A stretch of 64,000 bases of DNA, from positions 62,001 to 126,000 of the forward strand of contig CAZUKP010000001.1 in the NCBI GenBank assembly GCA_964620915.1, read 5' to 3'. Position 1 is the first letter of the stretch, and each line of letters starts with the position of its first letter. The notes under the pieces were generated by a model, which made no database searches, was not told where the DNA came from, and was given only the letters and a program-made list of their open reading frames with translations. The DNA is from Hyphomicrobium_A sp964620915. GTDB taxonomy: Bacteria; Pseudomonadota; Alphaproteobacteria; Rhizobiales; Hyphomicrobiaceae. Below, one piece after another: positions 9,192 through 18,157 of this stretch. The position numbers and the translations under genes were made by a program.

Positions 9192-9836
9192 TCAAGTACG
9201 CGGGGCTAATGCCCGAAAAAGCGCAAGAAATCGCTGTTGAGCCTCGTCGGCCGGAATTGGCACAAGAGTTTCGAGCGTGGCGAGAACACCCGGCGCCAGC
9301 CCCTGTGGCCTGCCAAAGAACCTGGTGGCTTCGTCCAGTCCAAAGCCGGCCAGCTTTGTGGCCTCGTAGAACGCTGCCACCCGATCGGCTGCCTTGATTT
9401 CGGCACGAATGGCAATTGGCGCCTCAGCTGGCAGCCCAAATCGAACATGAATCGCCGCAAGCAGACGCAACTCGAAGGCTCTGTAGTCGAGCCCGATCGC
9501 CGTTTTGAACGGGCTGATGAGGTCTCCGATGACGTATTCGGCCGAATCATGCAGTAGCGCGGCGAGCCGCCACTCAGCTGCCCAATCTGGGTTGCGAGAC
9601 CGCGCAATCTCTTCGACGAGCAGCGAGTGCTGGGCGACGGAAAAGGCGTAATCTCCAACCGTCTGGCCGTTCCAGCGCGCCACGCGCGCCAATCCGTGCG
9701 CAATGTCCTCGATCTCGATGTCGCTGGGCGATGGGTCCAGCAAGTCGAGGCGCCGGCCAGAGAGCATACGCTGCCAGGCACGAGCCGGTGGCGCGCTCGC
9801 GTCAAACTTCTCGGGCGTTGTCGGAGCCTTCTTCAT
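9192..9836 (-). CDS. HD-domain phosphohydrolase (YfbR-like)
   Basis: 214 residues. Metal-binding HD motifs are clear: AQHSLLVEE (first His), LLHDSAEYVIGD (His-Asp pair) and a later AADR (Asp). Spacing and order resemble YfbR-type 5'-deoxynucleotidases and related HD hydrolases. The N-terminus MKKAPTTPEKF is followed by SGRRLDLLDPSP, common in the alphaproteobacterial members. It starts 4 bases after the tag stop and is probably cotranscribed with tag and ygfZ. The substrate is unknown; a nucleotide monophosphate is the family-based guess. Confidence 0.82.
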   Translation of the reverse strand: MKKAPTTPEKFDASAPPARAWQRMLSGRRLDLLDPSPSDIEIEDIAHGLARVARWNGQTVGDYAFSVAQHSLLVEEIARSRNPDWAAEWRLAALLHDSAEYVIGDLISPFKTAIGLDYRAFELRLLAAIHVRFGLPAEAPIAIRAEIKAADRVAAFYEATKLAGFGLDEATRFFGRPQGLAPGVLATLETLVPIPADEAQQRFLALFRALAPRT

Positions 9837-9840
9837 TCGT

Positions 9841-10467
9841 TCAACCGGCTTTCAAGGCACTCGCGTCTAAAGCGCGTTGCTGTTTCGCGCAAGGCGCATG
9901 CCGGTGACAGCTCACGAGATGATCGTTCACCATACCGGCTGACTGCATGAACGCGTAAACCGTCGTCGGGCCGACAAAGCGAAAGCCTTCATCTTTTAGT
10001 GCGCGCGAGATCCGCCGGGACAGGGGGGTGTCGGCTGGCACGTCCGCCATTGTGCGATAGCGGTTTTGGAGCGGGCCCTTGTCGAGAAATCCCCAAAGGA
10101 ATGCACGCAACGACGTGCGCTCGGCAAGTCGCGCGTAAGCTTGCGCGTTGTTGATGGTCGCTTCGATCTTGGCGCGATTGCGCACGATGCCCGCGTCCTT
10201 CATCAGCCGCGCCACATCACGTCGTCCATAGCGCGCCACGCGCTCGAGATCGAAGTTGTCGAACGCGCGCCGGAAGTTCTCCCGCTTTTTGAGGATCGTT
10301 AGCCAAGAAAGGCCCGCCTGAAAGCCTTCAAGGCAGAGTTTTTCGAAGATGGCGCGGTCATCGGTGAGGGGCAGTCCCCATTCCTCGTCGTGGTAACGCT
10401 CATAGATGGTATCCGCGATGCCGGGCCACGGGCAGCGCTTAAGGGCGGCTTTGCGCGCCCCTGTCAC
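9841..10467 (-). CDS. tag: DNA-3-methyladenine glycosylase I
   Basis: 208 residues from a GTG start. It excises 3-methyladenine from alkylated DNA. The zinc-binding and catalytic pattern of Tag is present: RCPWPG and YERYHDEEWG at the N-terminus, LEGFQAGLSW in the helix-hairpin-helix region, and DHLVSCHRH at the C-terminus. The frame is open upstream to 10512, but GTG 10467 overlaps the ygfZ stop as GTGA and is preceded by AGGAG at 7 bases, so it is the better start. Translation is probably coupled to ygfZ. Confidence 0.92.
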   Translation of the reverse strand: MTGARKAALKRCPWPGIADTIYERYHDEEWGLPLTDDRAIFEKLCLEGFQAGLSWLTILKKRENFRRAFDNFDLERVARYGRRDVARLMKDAGIVRNRAKIEATINNAQAYARLAERTSLRAFLWGFLDKGPLQNRYRTMADVPADTPLSRRISRALKDEGFRFVGPTTVYAFMQSAGMVNDHLVSCHRHAPCAKQQRALDASALKAG

Positions 10468-11363
10468 TTGCTCGCTCCTGCCGCCTTGGGTTCGAGCGCG
10501 AACTGCGCCCACTTTGGGAGTGCTATTCGGATCGGTACGCCACCGGCCTGAAGTGTCTCACCCTTCTGGCTTGCCTCCGCCGCACGATCGAGCCGCAACA
10601 GCGCCAGCCCCTTCTCGCCGGAGACAGAGCCCACCGTGCCGATGCTTGCCGTGCCGCCCACAACGTCAGTGCCTGTTCGCGGTAGTGCACCGTCTCCAAC
10701 GATCGGCACCACGCGTTTGCGCGTCGAACCGCGATGTTGCATGCGCGCGATGACTTCTTGGCCGACAAAACACCCCTTCTTGAAGCAAACGCCATTGAGC
10801 TGATCGAACAACGCCTCGTGCGGATATGTGTCGCCAAACGCGTAGTCCCGGCCACCCTCAGGGACACCCTGCTCTATGCGATGGGCGTGATAATCGTCCT
10901 GTGTTGCCGCCTGCGTTCCTTCCCCACCCAAGGCCCAATCCGATCCCAAGGTGACGAGTTCGCGGCCACCCATTTCGGGCAGCCTTGGATCGACAAAGTA
11001 GAGAGGCTGCTTGCGTTCGGAATGGGGATGATAGAGGCCATCCCAGAATGCAGCGACCGTGTAGTCGGATGAGACATCCGTGATGTCAGCTTTCACCCGC
11101 AGCTTGTACATGTTGACCCGGTCGGCCAGTTCCCGGGCTTTGTCTTTTGCAATTTCGAGAAGAAAACCGTCAGGCGCCTTCACCACGAAGAAGTCGAATA
11201 GGATTTTGCCTTGCGGCGTGAGCATCCCCGCATGTATGGCCGGCTGCGTGTGAAGCAGCCCCATGTCGTTGGTGATAATGCCTTGAAGCAGCTTTTCGGC
11301 CTCCTCACCCACAACCGCGACAACGCCACGGTCGGGTAGGAGCACCATTTTGGTCTCAGTCAT
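10464..11363 (-). CDS. ygfZ: YgfZ/GcvT-domain Fe-S cluster maintenance protein
   Basis: 299 residues. A folate-binding GcvT-like fold with the YgfZ signature KGCFVGQEVIARMQHRG near residue 200. The conserved Cys of that motif is needed for function in E. coli YgfZ, which helps make or repair certain Fe-S proteins. The first gene of a leftward group (ygfZ, tag, HD hydrolase), divergent from pyrC with only 77 bases between the starts. NadA, an Fe-S enzyme, is further down the same strand, but a functional tie is only a thought. Confidence 0.9.
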   Translation of the reverse strand: MTETKMVLLPDRGVVAVVGEEAEKLLQGIITNDMGLLHTQPAIHAGMLTPQGKILFDFFVVKAPDGFLLEIAKDKARELADRVNMYKLRVKADITDVSSDYTVAAFWDGLYHPHSERKQPLYFVDPRLPEMGGRELVTLGSDWALGGEGTQAATQDDYHAHRIEQGVPEGGRDYAFGDTYPHEALFDQLNGVCFKKGCFVGQEVIARMQHRGSTRKRVVPIVGDGALPRTGTDVVGGTASIGTVGSVSGEKGLALLRLDRAAEASQKGETLQAGGVPIRIALPKWAQFALEPKAAGASK

Positions 11364-11440
11364 GGTATCCCCGCTCCGGATACAACCGGTGCCTCGTTAC
11401 GTAGGCAGGCAATAAAGCACAGACAAGCACAAGAGGCGGC

Positions 11441-12769
11441 ATGATCGGAAGATTAGATCTGGTCTTGAAAGGCGGGACCGTCGTCAACCACGATGGCACA
11501 GGCGTGCGCGATGTCGGAATTCGCGATGGGCGCATCGTCGAAATCGGGGCGATTGATGTCGGCACGGCCGCGGAAACACTTGACGTTACGGGGCTCCATA
11601 TCCTGCCTGGCGTCATTGACAGCCAGGTCCACTTTCGGGAACCGGGGCTGGAGCACAAAGAGGATCTGGAAACGGGCAGCCGTGGTGCCGTCCTTGGCGG
11701 CGTTACGGCCGTTTTTGAGATGCCTAATACCAAGCCCCTGACGACGAGCGCCGAAACGCTTGCCGATAAGGTCTCTCGCGCGCGAAACCGCATGTTCTGC
11801 GACTTTGCCTTTTACGTCGGCGGCACGCGGGAGAACATCGGCGAAATTCCTGAGCTGGAGCACCTTGAAGGTTCGGCCGGCATCAAGGTCTTTATCGGTT
11901 CGTCGACCGGCGACCTTCTGGTCGACGATGCGCCATCCTTGGAGCAGATCGTTGCCAAACTCTCGCGCAGGGCGGCCTTCCACTCAGAAGACGAGGCGCG
12001 ACTGAAGGAGCGTATGCATTTGCGCCGCGAAGGCGATCCGTCCTCGCATCCCGAGTGGCGCGATGAGGAGGCGGCACTGATTGCGACCAAGCAGCTCGTC
12101 GCACTTGCCGAGAAACACAAGAGACGCATCCACGTGCTGCATATTTCCACGGCTGCCGAGATGGCCTTCCTTTCGGATCACAAGGCTTGGGCAAGCGTTG
12201 AGGTGACGCCGCATCATCTGACACTCGTGGCGCCGGACTGTTACCGCGAGCTGGGCGCGTACGCACAAATGAACCCGCCAGTGCGCGATGATCGCCATCG
12301 CCAAGCCATCTGGGCAGGATTGTCATCGGGTGTCGTCGATGTGCTGGGGTCGGACCACGCGCCCCACACGCGCGAGGAAAAAGAGCATCCTTATCCTGGC
12401 TCGCATTCAGGGATGACGGGCGTGCAAACGCTCGTTCCCATCATGCTCGATCACGTCAATGCCGACAAGCTTACGCTCGAACGTTTCGTTGATTTGACGA
12501 GCCACGGTCCACAACGCCTCTTTGGTGTCCGATCCAAAGGGCGTATCGCGGCTGGCTATGACGCAGACTTGACCATCGTCGACATGAAGCGGTCCGAGAC
12601 GATCACCAACGACTGGATCGCGAGTAAGTGCGGGTGGTCGCCGTATCACGGCCGCAAGGTCACCGGCTGGCCGGTCGGGACGCTCGTGCGCGGCCGCAAA
12701 GTGATGTGGGATGGTGAGATCCTCGGGCCGGCGCAAGGCCAGCCCGTCGGATTTCTTGAGGGCACTTGA
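11441..12769 (+). CDS. pyrC: dihydroorotase
   Basis: 442 residues. An amidohydrolase that closes carbamoyl-aspartate to dihydroorotate in pyrimidine synthesis. Zinc ligands are in DSQVHFREPG (HxH pattern) and LGSDHAPH (Asp). The carboxylated Lys is probably the one in IKVFIGSS. The ending LVRGRKVMWDGEI is typical of class I dihydroorotases and related hydantoinases. The presence of FREPG and MPNT argues for dihydroorotase over hydantoinase. ATG follows AAGAGG. No pyrB is nearby. Confidence 0.9.
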   Translation: MIGRLDLVLKGGTVVNHDGTGVRDVGIRDGRIVEIGAIDVGTAAETLDVTGLHILPGVIDSQVHFREPGLEHKEDLETGSRGAVLGGVTAVFEMPNTKPLTTSAETLADKVSRARNRMFCDFAFYVGGTRENIGEIPELEHLEGSAGIKVFIGSSTGDLLVDDAPSLEQIVAKLSRRAAFHSEDEARLKERMHLRREGDPSSHPEWRDEEAALIATKQLVALAEKHKRRIHVLHISTAAEMAFLSDHKAWASVEVTPHHLTLVAPDCYRELGAYAQMNPPVRDDRHRQAIWAGLSSGVVDVLGSDHAPHTREEKEHPYPGSHSGMTGVQTLVPIMLDHVNADKLTLERFVDLTSHGPQRLFGVRSKGRIAAGYDADLTIVDMKRSETITNDWIASKCGWSPYHGRKVTGWPVGTLVRGRKVMWDGEILGPAQGQPVGFLEGT

Positions 12770-12773
12770 GCGG

Positions 12774-13529
12774 CTAGAACGACTGCGCGGATGCGTGCTT
12801 CTTCTGTTGAGCGATTGGTGCCGTGGTGATGGCTTCGGGCAAGTTCTTGACCACCGTCACCGGCGTGCCGACGTCAACCAGACTGGCAAGGTGAACCACG
12901 TGTCTGTTCAACATGCGAAAGCACCCTGACGAGGCGGCCAGCCCGATGGTCGAGGCGTCGTTGGTTCCATGAATGCGGTAAAGCGTCTTGCCAAGATAAA
13001 GTGCTTTGGCGCCGAGGGGATTTCGAACGCCGCCCCGCATCTTGTCAGGGAGCTTGCGATCGCGCGCAATCATCTCTTTGGGAGGATGCCAATCCGGCCA
13101 GTCGGCGATCCGGCTGATGGCTTCCGTCCCCGTCCAGGTAAAGCCTTGGCGCCCCACTGAGATGGGATAGACGTAGGCCTCGCTGTCGGAAAGAACGAAG
13201 TAGAGCTTGCGTCCAGCCGTATCGATGACGATCGAGTTGGGCGCGAAGTTGCTCTCGAACGCAATTGTCTTCGGTGCCTCGGGAGCGACGTACGGACGGC
13301 CTCCGCCACCGATGACGCGGGCGCGCCGCTGACGCGGCTCGTAATAGTCATCATCCCAGCCGCCGCCCCAATTCGGCTGATTTCTATAGTTGGGCTGGCG
13401 GCGCTGCGGCTTCTCCCAAAACGGCGTTTGGCCGTCGCGCTCCCATTGGTTAAACCACTGGGCCGATGCGGGCGCCGGCCATGTCACGGCTGCGGTCAGA
13501 ACAGCAAGCAGAGCGATACGAGAGTTCAT
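12774..13529 (-). CDS. L,D-transpeptidase (YkuD domain), secreted
   Basis: 251 residues. A signal peptide (about residues 1-23, ending ASA) is followed by a Trp/Asn/Arg-rich stretch and then a YkuD domain from about residue 90. The catalytic motif is IHGTNDASTIGLAASSGCFRM, given here as IHGTND plus SSGCFR, with the nucleophilic Cys. It should form 3-3 cross-links or attach proteins to peptidoglycan in the periplasm. It converges tail-to-tail with pyrC, 4 bases apart, and its promoter lies in the 13.5-13.9 kb gap. Confidence 0.93.
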   Translation of the reverse strand: MNSRIALLAVLTAAVTWPAPASAQWFNQWERDGQTPFWEKPQRRQPNYRNQPNWGGGWDDDYYEPRQRRARVIGGGGRPYVAPEAPKTIAFESNFAPNSIVIDTAGRKLYFVLSDSEAYVYPISVGRQGFTWTGTEAISRIADWPDWHPPKEMIARDRKLPDKMRGGVRNPLGAKALYLGKTLYRIHGTNDASTIGLAASSGCFRMLNRHVVHLASLVDVGTPVTVVKNLPEAITTAPIAQQKKHASAQSF

Positions 13530-13944
13530 TTCGGCGATCCTTTCTTACGCGAAACTGAAGGATCAGGGTCCATAGTACGCGAAGTTTGGCGCACGGGCTC
13601 ACAAGGTTGGTGCACGGTCATTAATGTGGGAACGTCAGGCCAGATCACAAGTTCCAGCATGTTTGGGCGACGAGCCTTGCGCCGGTATCCATCTGGCCCG
13701 TGGATTGTGAGCGTAAGCGCGCACCCCGATAGACAAGAACGGACCCCACCGGTACCTATACGGGAAGGCGAATCAAGCGCAGCTCGGTGAGAGAAGGCAT
13801 CGGCGAACTCCGGCGTTGCGACAGGAGATGAGCCGAGAGGTGCCGCGCAGTTTGACGCAGCGCGGCGTTGCAACTGGTGTCAAGATCTCAGGCCTTCTGC
13901 CGCGCGCCACGCCGCGGATAGCGACGTGGCCGACAGGGACGCGC
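13530..13944. other. noncoding stretch between L,D-transpeptidase and lysE
   Basis: A 415-base divergent region. Open frames exist on both strands but their products are Arg/Pro/Ser-rich and show no domain or signal pattern. I see no clear promoter, hairpin or RNA in it beyond the CAGGGA before the lysE start. Confidence 0.5.
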
Positions 13945-14610
13945 ATGGACTTACTTCCCAACCCACTCATCATCCCCATTGGAGTTGTCATAGGTGTGCT
14001 GGTGTCCGCCCCCGTTGGTCCCGTCAATGTGCTGTGCATTCAGCGCGCGATTGAGCGTGGTTTTTGGGGTGGCATCGCTGCCGGCCTCGGCGCGATGCTG
14101 GGCGACGGACTCATCGCATTGTGCGCAGCGCTGGGCGTAGGTGCGATCTCCGGCGCCGTGCAGTATTATCGCACGCCCATTCAGATCGTGGGCGGCCTCG
14201 TTCTCATGGCTTTCGGCTTGAAATTGTATTTTCAGTCGCCGCGGAACGTGCCGGTTGCATCTGACGAAACGCAAGCCGAAACGCTGCGCGACTTCATGTG
14301 GGATATACCGCAGACGTTTTTTCTCACGATCACGAACCCCGGCGCCGTTCTAGGATTGTTTGCGATCTTCGGCGGCATCTCCACCTTCGTGGAAGTCTCC
14401 AGCCACATCGATGCGCTGACCATTGTTGCTGCCGTCATGGGTGGCAGCTTTGCATGGTGGTTTGGCCTGTCGCACCTGATCGGGCACTTCCGCCATCTCG
14501 TCACCGAGAAGCGATTAGGGCTTATCAATCAAACGGCCGGAGCGCTGTTGTTCGGCTTCGGCGTGCTGCTCGTTGGCGAGATTGCCTGGAAATTTTCCAG
14601 CCTGAGCTGA
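13945..14610 (+). CDS. LysE/RhtB-family exporter
   Basis: 221 residues from ATG 13945, which has CAGGGA at good spacing; the frame is open to 13816 but the upstream part is Arg-rich and unlike a start. About six hydrophobic segments. The first helix carries the family motif PVGPVNVLCIQRA, and the pair ALCAALGVGAIS and ITNPGAVLGLFAIF matches LysE-type translocators. It should export an amino acid or small metabolite across the inner membrane. The substrate cannot be told. Confidence 0.87.
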   Translation: MDLLPNPLIIPIGVVIGVLVSAPVGPVNVLCIQRAIERGFWGGIAAGLGAMLGDGLIALCAALGVGAISGAVQYYRTPIQIVGGLVLMAFGLKLYFQSPRNVPVASDETQAETLRDFMWDIPQTFFLTITNPGAVLGLFAIFGGISTFVEVSSHIDALTIVAAVMGGSFAWWFGLSHLIGHFRHLVTEKRLGLINQTAGALLFGFGVLLVGEIAWKFSSLS

Positions 14611-14620
14611 CTTTCGCGCT

Positions 14621-14866
14621 TTACTGTCGTGTGCGATGCAACGTGAACTCGCCAAGGAGGATGCGTTCCTCCAGTCCGCGCGCCATCGATTGGACAGCCT
14701 CCTCGCCGAACAGAGCAACGAGGTCGGTGAGCGCAGTAAACATCGCGGCATAAGCCATCTGTTCTGGCGGCACGCCGTTTTCGGTGCCTTCGTCCCACGC
14801 CTGCAAGATGAGATTGAGCGCTTGCGAGCTGGTATCGTCCCCATCCAAAAGCTCGAATGATCGCAT
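14621..14866 (-). CDS. small acidic conserved-looking protein
   Basis: 81 residues from MRSFELLDGDD, with GGGGGA just upstream. It is mostly helical and acidic (AWDEGTENGVPPEQMAYAAMF ... shortened here). A longer frame to 14914 exists but its extra residues look random. It converges with lysE. No domain recognised. Confidence 0.6.
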   Translation of the reverse strand: MRSFELLDGDDTSSQALNLILQAWDEGTENGVPPEQMAYAAMFTALTDLVALFGEEAVQSMARGLEERILLGEFTLHRTRQ

Positions 14867-15039
14867 GAATGTCCCCCGTGTCGCCTGCGACGGCACGCAA
14901 ATGGCCCTCCCCAAAAGGGACGGCGCGTTGGTGCTGACGCAAGCAATTTAGAACCCCCCACGTGCCTCATTAGCATGGGTCGATCAAAGAGCGAGCCTTG
15001 GCGGGATTCAAAGTAAACGGGCAGTCCGCGCACAGAGGA

Positions 15040-15489
15040 TCAAGGCACGGATTTGACCAGCCTGTCGGCGATCTGCGTCCCCTCGGTCAGGAACCGGTTG
15101 ATGACGTTCTGGGCCGACGGGCTGCAGGTATTATACGTGCGGCTATAGCTGCGATAACCCTTATTGAAGTTGCGTGTGAGTTGGGCGCGCCGCAGGGCCG
15201 TGGAGCCTTCGGACTTCACGAGTTCGCTCATGCGCTCGCGCCATAGCTGCCCCTCATCGGCCCCGCACAGCTCGCGCAAATAGTGCACGGCGCCCAAGAT
15301 TTCGGCGAGCCGGAACAGTTGCAGATCATAGGGCTTGGTATCGCCGGGGGCAGCGTGCACACGCCCGGCGCCAAGTGCGCCAAATGCCATCGCGAGCGCA
15401 AGGCTGAAGGCCATCGCCCGTCGCCTGCGCCCACGCGCAAATGTTTGCAAAACGGTTATGCTTGCTGACACGGCGCGCGCCCCTTTCAT
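15040..15489 (-). CDS. TIGR02301-type secreted protein
   Basis: 149 residues. An Arg-rich start (GRRRR) and hydrophobic stretch AMAFSLALAMAFGALGA end at VHA-APGD, a plausible signal peptide; an internal Met at about residue 26 is a possible alternative start. The mature part, AEILGAVHYLRELC ... FNKGYRSYSRTYNTC, is the pattern I associate with TIGR02301, an alphaproteobacteria-restricted family of unknown function. Two Cys may form a disulfide. Its location next to the SRAP gene is seen in relatives, from memory. Confidence 0.8.
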   Translation of the reverse strand: MKGARAVSASITVLQTFARGRRRRAMAFSLALAMAFGALGAGRVHAAPGDTKPYDLQLFRLAEILGAVHYLRELCGADEGQLWRERMSELVKSEGSTALRRAQLTRNFNKGYRSYSRTYNTCSPSAQNVINRFLTEGTQIADRLVKSVP

Positions 15490-15669
15490 CGGCTCAGGTT
15501 TGCATTGATTCTAGGCGCTCGTGCGACATTCGGCGATGGGACCCCTGCGCCATTTCTCGGCTTGTGCGCTTTTTTTCGATTAGTGCGCCACCGCGCCTCG
15601 CGCAAGGCCCCATGCGCGCGCACCTCAAGCGCTTCTCACTCGTCCCATTGCGCAGTAGGCTTGCCCACC

Positions 15670-16350
15670 ATGTGTTCACGCTACAGCCTCACCTCGCCCC
15701 CCGAAGCGGTTCGCAGCTATTTCCGCTACGACAACGAGGCGGTCTTTCCGCCCCGCTACAACATCGCGCCCTCCCAACCCGTCGCCATTGTTCGCACCAC
15801 GGTGAAGGGCGGACGCGAACTTGCCCTCGTGCGCTGGGGGCTGATCCCCTCCTGGGTGAAGGACCCGCGCGATTTCCCCACGCTCATCAACGCGCGCGGC
15901 GAAACAGCGGCCGAGAAGCCGTCGTTCCGCGGCGCCATGCGCCATCGCCGCTGCCTCGTGCCAACGGACGGCTTTTACGAGTGGACAGGCGCGCGCGGTG
16001 CCAAACGGCCGTTCCTCGTTCGTCCGCGCACAGGCGGTCCGATGGGCATGGCGGGCCTCTATGAGCAATGGCTTGGCGCCGACGGCAGCGAAGTCGAGAC
16101 GATGGCGATCCTCACGGTCGTGGCCAATCGCGCGATGGCGTCGCTGCATGACCGTATGCCGGCCATCATCGCACCCGAACACTTCGACGCGTGGCTTGAC
16201 TGCTCGTCAGGCTCCGCAAAAGACGTCAAGGCCCTGCTTGCGCCCGCGCCAGATGATTTGCTCGAACTCATCGAGGTCAGCCGCCAGCTCAACAACCCGC
16301 GCAATGAAGGCCCGGAAGTGCAAGAGCCCGTCGCAGCGCCGTCAGAGTAG
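15670..16350 (+). CDS. yedK: SRAP domain protein (abasic-site DNA-protein crosslinker, YedK/HMCES family)
   Basis: 226 residues from ATG 15670, giving MCSRYSL: the family needs Cys2 exposed after Met removal, which fixes the start. Other active-site parts: RYNIAPSQ, NARGETAAEKPSFR (Asn and Glu), FYEW and LHDRMP (His). The protein forms a covalent link to abasic sites in single-stranded DNA and protects them. Its last 9 bases overlap the end of the convergent FAD oxidase gene. Confidence 0.95.
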   Translation: MCSRYSLTSPPEAVRSYFRYDNEAVFPPRYNIAPSQPVAIVRTTVKGGRELALVRWGLIPSWVKDPRDFPTLINARGETAAEKPSFRGAMRHRRCLVPTDGFYEWTGARGAKRPFLVRPRTGGPMGMAGLYEQWLGADGSEVETMAILTVVANRAMASLHDRMPAIIAPEHFDAWLDCSSGSAKDVKALLAPAPDDLLELIEVSRQLNNPRNEGPEVQEPVAAPSE

Positions 16351-17790
16351 CTTGCCCGGATTGAGGATGCCCTTGGGATCGAGCGCGGCCTTCACCGTGC
16401 GCATCAGCTCAAGTTCGACCGGGCTCTTGAACTGCTGCAGCGCTGCGCGCTTCATTTGTCCGATCCCATGCTCGGCCGAGATCGATCCGCCCATCGCCGC
16501 CACGAGGCCATGCACGGCATCAGCCATCGGCTCCCAAAGCCCCAGAAACTTTGCCCTGTCCATGCCGTCGGGCTGCGTCACGTTGAAGTGCACGTTTCCA
16601 TCGCCGAAGTGTCCAAACACCACCGGCCGCGCACCGGGACACACCTTTTCGACAATCGGTGTGACGCGCTCCAGAAACTCCGGGATAGACGCAACCGGCA
16701 CCGAGATATCGTGCTTGATGGACCCACCTTCGGGCTTTTGTGCTTCGGAAGCCGTTTCGCGCAACCGCCACAGGCCCTGAGCTTGAGCCAGCGATCCGGC
16801 GATGACCCCATCGCTGATCACACCATTTTCGGCGGCTTCAGCCAGCAACCGCTCCATCGCTGCGAGCGCATTGCCCTCCGGACCGGCGTCCGAAATCTCT
16901 ATCAGCACGTACCAGGGTGCTGCGTCCGGCAAGGGCAGTTTTGTGCCAGGGATGTGTTTGAGAACGAGGTCGATGGTGAAGGCGCTCAGAAACTCGAACG
17001 CTGTCAGTCCCGCGTGGGCTTGCGCCTCGGCCATGCGAAACAGTTTGAGTGTGTCGGAAGGTTTGCGAAGTGCCACGAAGGCAGTCGCCTTGTCGGGCAA
17101 CTGAGAAAAGAGCTTCAGCGCCGCCGCCGTTATGACGCCGAGCGTTCCCTCCGACCCGATGAAGAGATCGCGCAAGTCATATCCCGTGTTGTCCTTCTTG
17201 AGTGTCCTGAGACCATCCCACACCCGGCCATCCGCCAAAACAACCTCAACACCAAGCGCCAGGTTGCGCGCATTGCCGTAAGCGAGCACGCCAACACCGC
17301 CTGCATTGGTCGCCAGAACACCGCCGATTTGACAACTTCCCTCCGAGGCGAGGCTCAAAGGGAAGTACCGGCCCGCATTGGCCGCAGTCTCCTGCGCTTC
17401 AGCAAGGGTCACACCGGCTTCGACAATCATCGCGCCGCCGGCGGCATCGACCTGGCGCACGCGTTTCAGTCGGGCAACCGAGAGGACAATTTCGCTCCCG
17501 CGTTCTGAGGGGATCTGGCCGCCGACGAGCCCAGTGTTTCCAGCCTGAGGTACGACGGCCACCCGGGCCTCGTTGGCAATTTGGAGGATGCGCGCAACCT
17601 CATCGGTGGAGCCTGGTTTGAGGACAACGGCCGCGCGTCCCACATACCGATCGCGCCATTCGCGCAGATAGGGGCGCTGCTGCTCAGGATCTACCAGAGC
17701 GTTTTCGGGCCCGACGATCGCCACGAGCCTTTGTAGGGTCTCTTCAGACGCCGGACTTAGAAGTGCGCGATGAGGTGACGTTTCGGTCAT
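16342..17790 (-). CDS. FAD-binding oxidoreductase, GlcD / D-2-hydroxyacid dehydrogenase type
   Basis: 482 residues. The N-terminal FAD_binding_4 (PCMH) domain shows VVPQAGNTGLVGG and NAGGVGVLAYGNAR with GSEGTLGVIT. The C-terminal substrate cap has FGHFGDGNVHFNV and ends SAEHGIGQMKR ... DPKGILNPGKLL, typical of D-lactate/D-2-hydroxyglutarate/glycolate dehydrogenases of the FAD-oxidase C family. The HxDGNxH and EHGxG motifs supply the metal/substrate site. No glcE or glcF is adjacent, which favours a single-subunit D-2-hydroxyglutarate-like enzyme. Exact substrate unsure. Confidence 0.9.
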   Translation of the reverse strand: MTETSPHRALLSPASEETLQRLVAIVGPENALVDPEQQRPYLREWRDRYVGRAAVVLKPGSTDEVARILQIANEARVAVVPQAGNTGLVGGQIPSERGSEIVLSVARLKRVRQVDAAGGAMIVEAGVTLAEAQETAANAGRYFPLSLASEGSCQIGGVLATNAGGVGVLAYGNARNLALGVEVVLADGRVWDGLRTLKKDNTGYDLRDLFIGSEGTLGVITAAALKLFSQLPDKATAFVALRKPSDTLKLFRMAEAQAHAGLTAFEFLSAFTIDLVLKHIPGTKLPLPDAAPWYVLIEISDAGPEGNALAAMERLLAEAAENGVISDGVIAGSLAQAQGLWRLRETASEAQKPEGGSIKHDISVPVASIPEFLERVTPIVEKVCPGARPVVFGHFGDGNVHFNVTQPDGMDRAKFLGLWEPMADAVHGLVAAMGGSISAEHGIGQMKRAALQQFKSPVELELMRTVKAALDPKGILNPGKLL

Positions 17791-17949
17791 GATCTGGCCA
17801 ATCTGGCAGCAAAGTCAGCGACTTTCGGCGGTCCACGGCAAACCTGTTGCATAAGGGCGCCAAATAAAACCTTTCTTTACTTTAGGCATTCACCATCTGG
17901 ACACTATTCATTAAGCTAATCGCCGTTCGAGTACGGGGGTTTTGCGTTC

Positions 17950-18123
17950 ATGCGACAAGTGATTGCGTGTCTGGCGCTCGCCAGCGTGTCGTTGGCTGCG
18001 TCCTTTGCCATTGCGGAAGGTTGGCCCGACCAGCCTGGTCCGGTCGAACTTGCCGCCAAAGGCTCCAGTCCCACGGGGACACCGCCGAAATCGGGCGTTT
18101 TGCTGATCCGTCATTCTGAGTGA
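17950..18123 (+). CDS. short secreted peptide, hypothetical
   Basis: 57 residues starting MRQVIACLALASVSLAAS, a good signal peptide with probable cleavage after AIA. The mature part is about 35 residues, Pro/Gly-rich, and ends GVLLIRHSE. A leader-like AT-rich stretch (17860-17935) precedes it. No good ribosome site is visible. It may be a true small exported protein or a chance frame; no family recognised. Confidence 0.45.
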   Translation: MRQVIACLALASVSLAASFAIAEGWPDQPGPVELAAKGSSPTGTPPKSGVLLIRHSE

Positions 18124-18157
18124 TCCCCAGCGACAGTTAGGACCCAATTTCTGCTCG

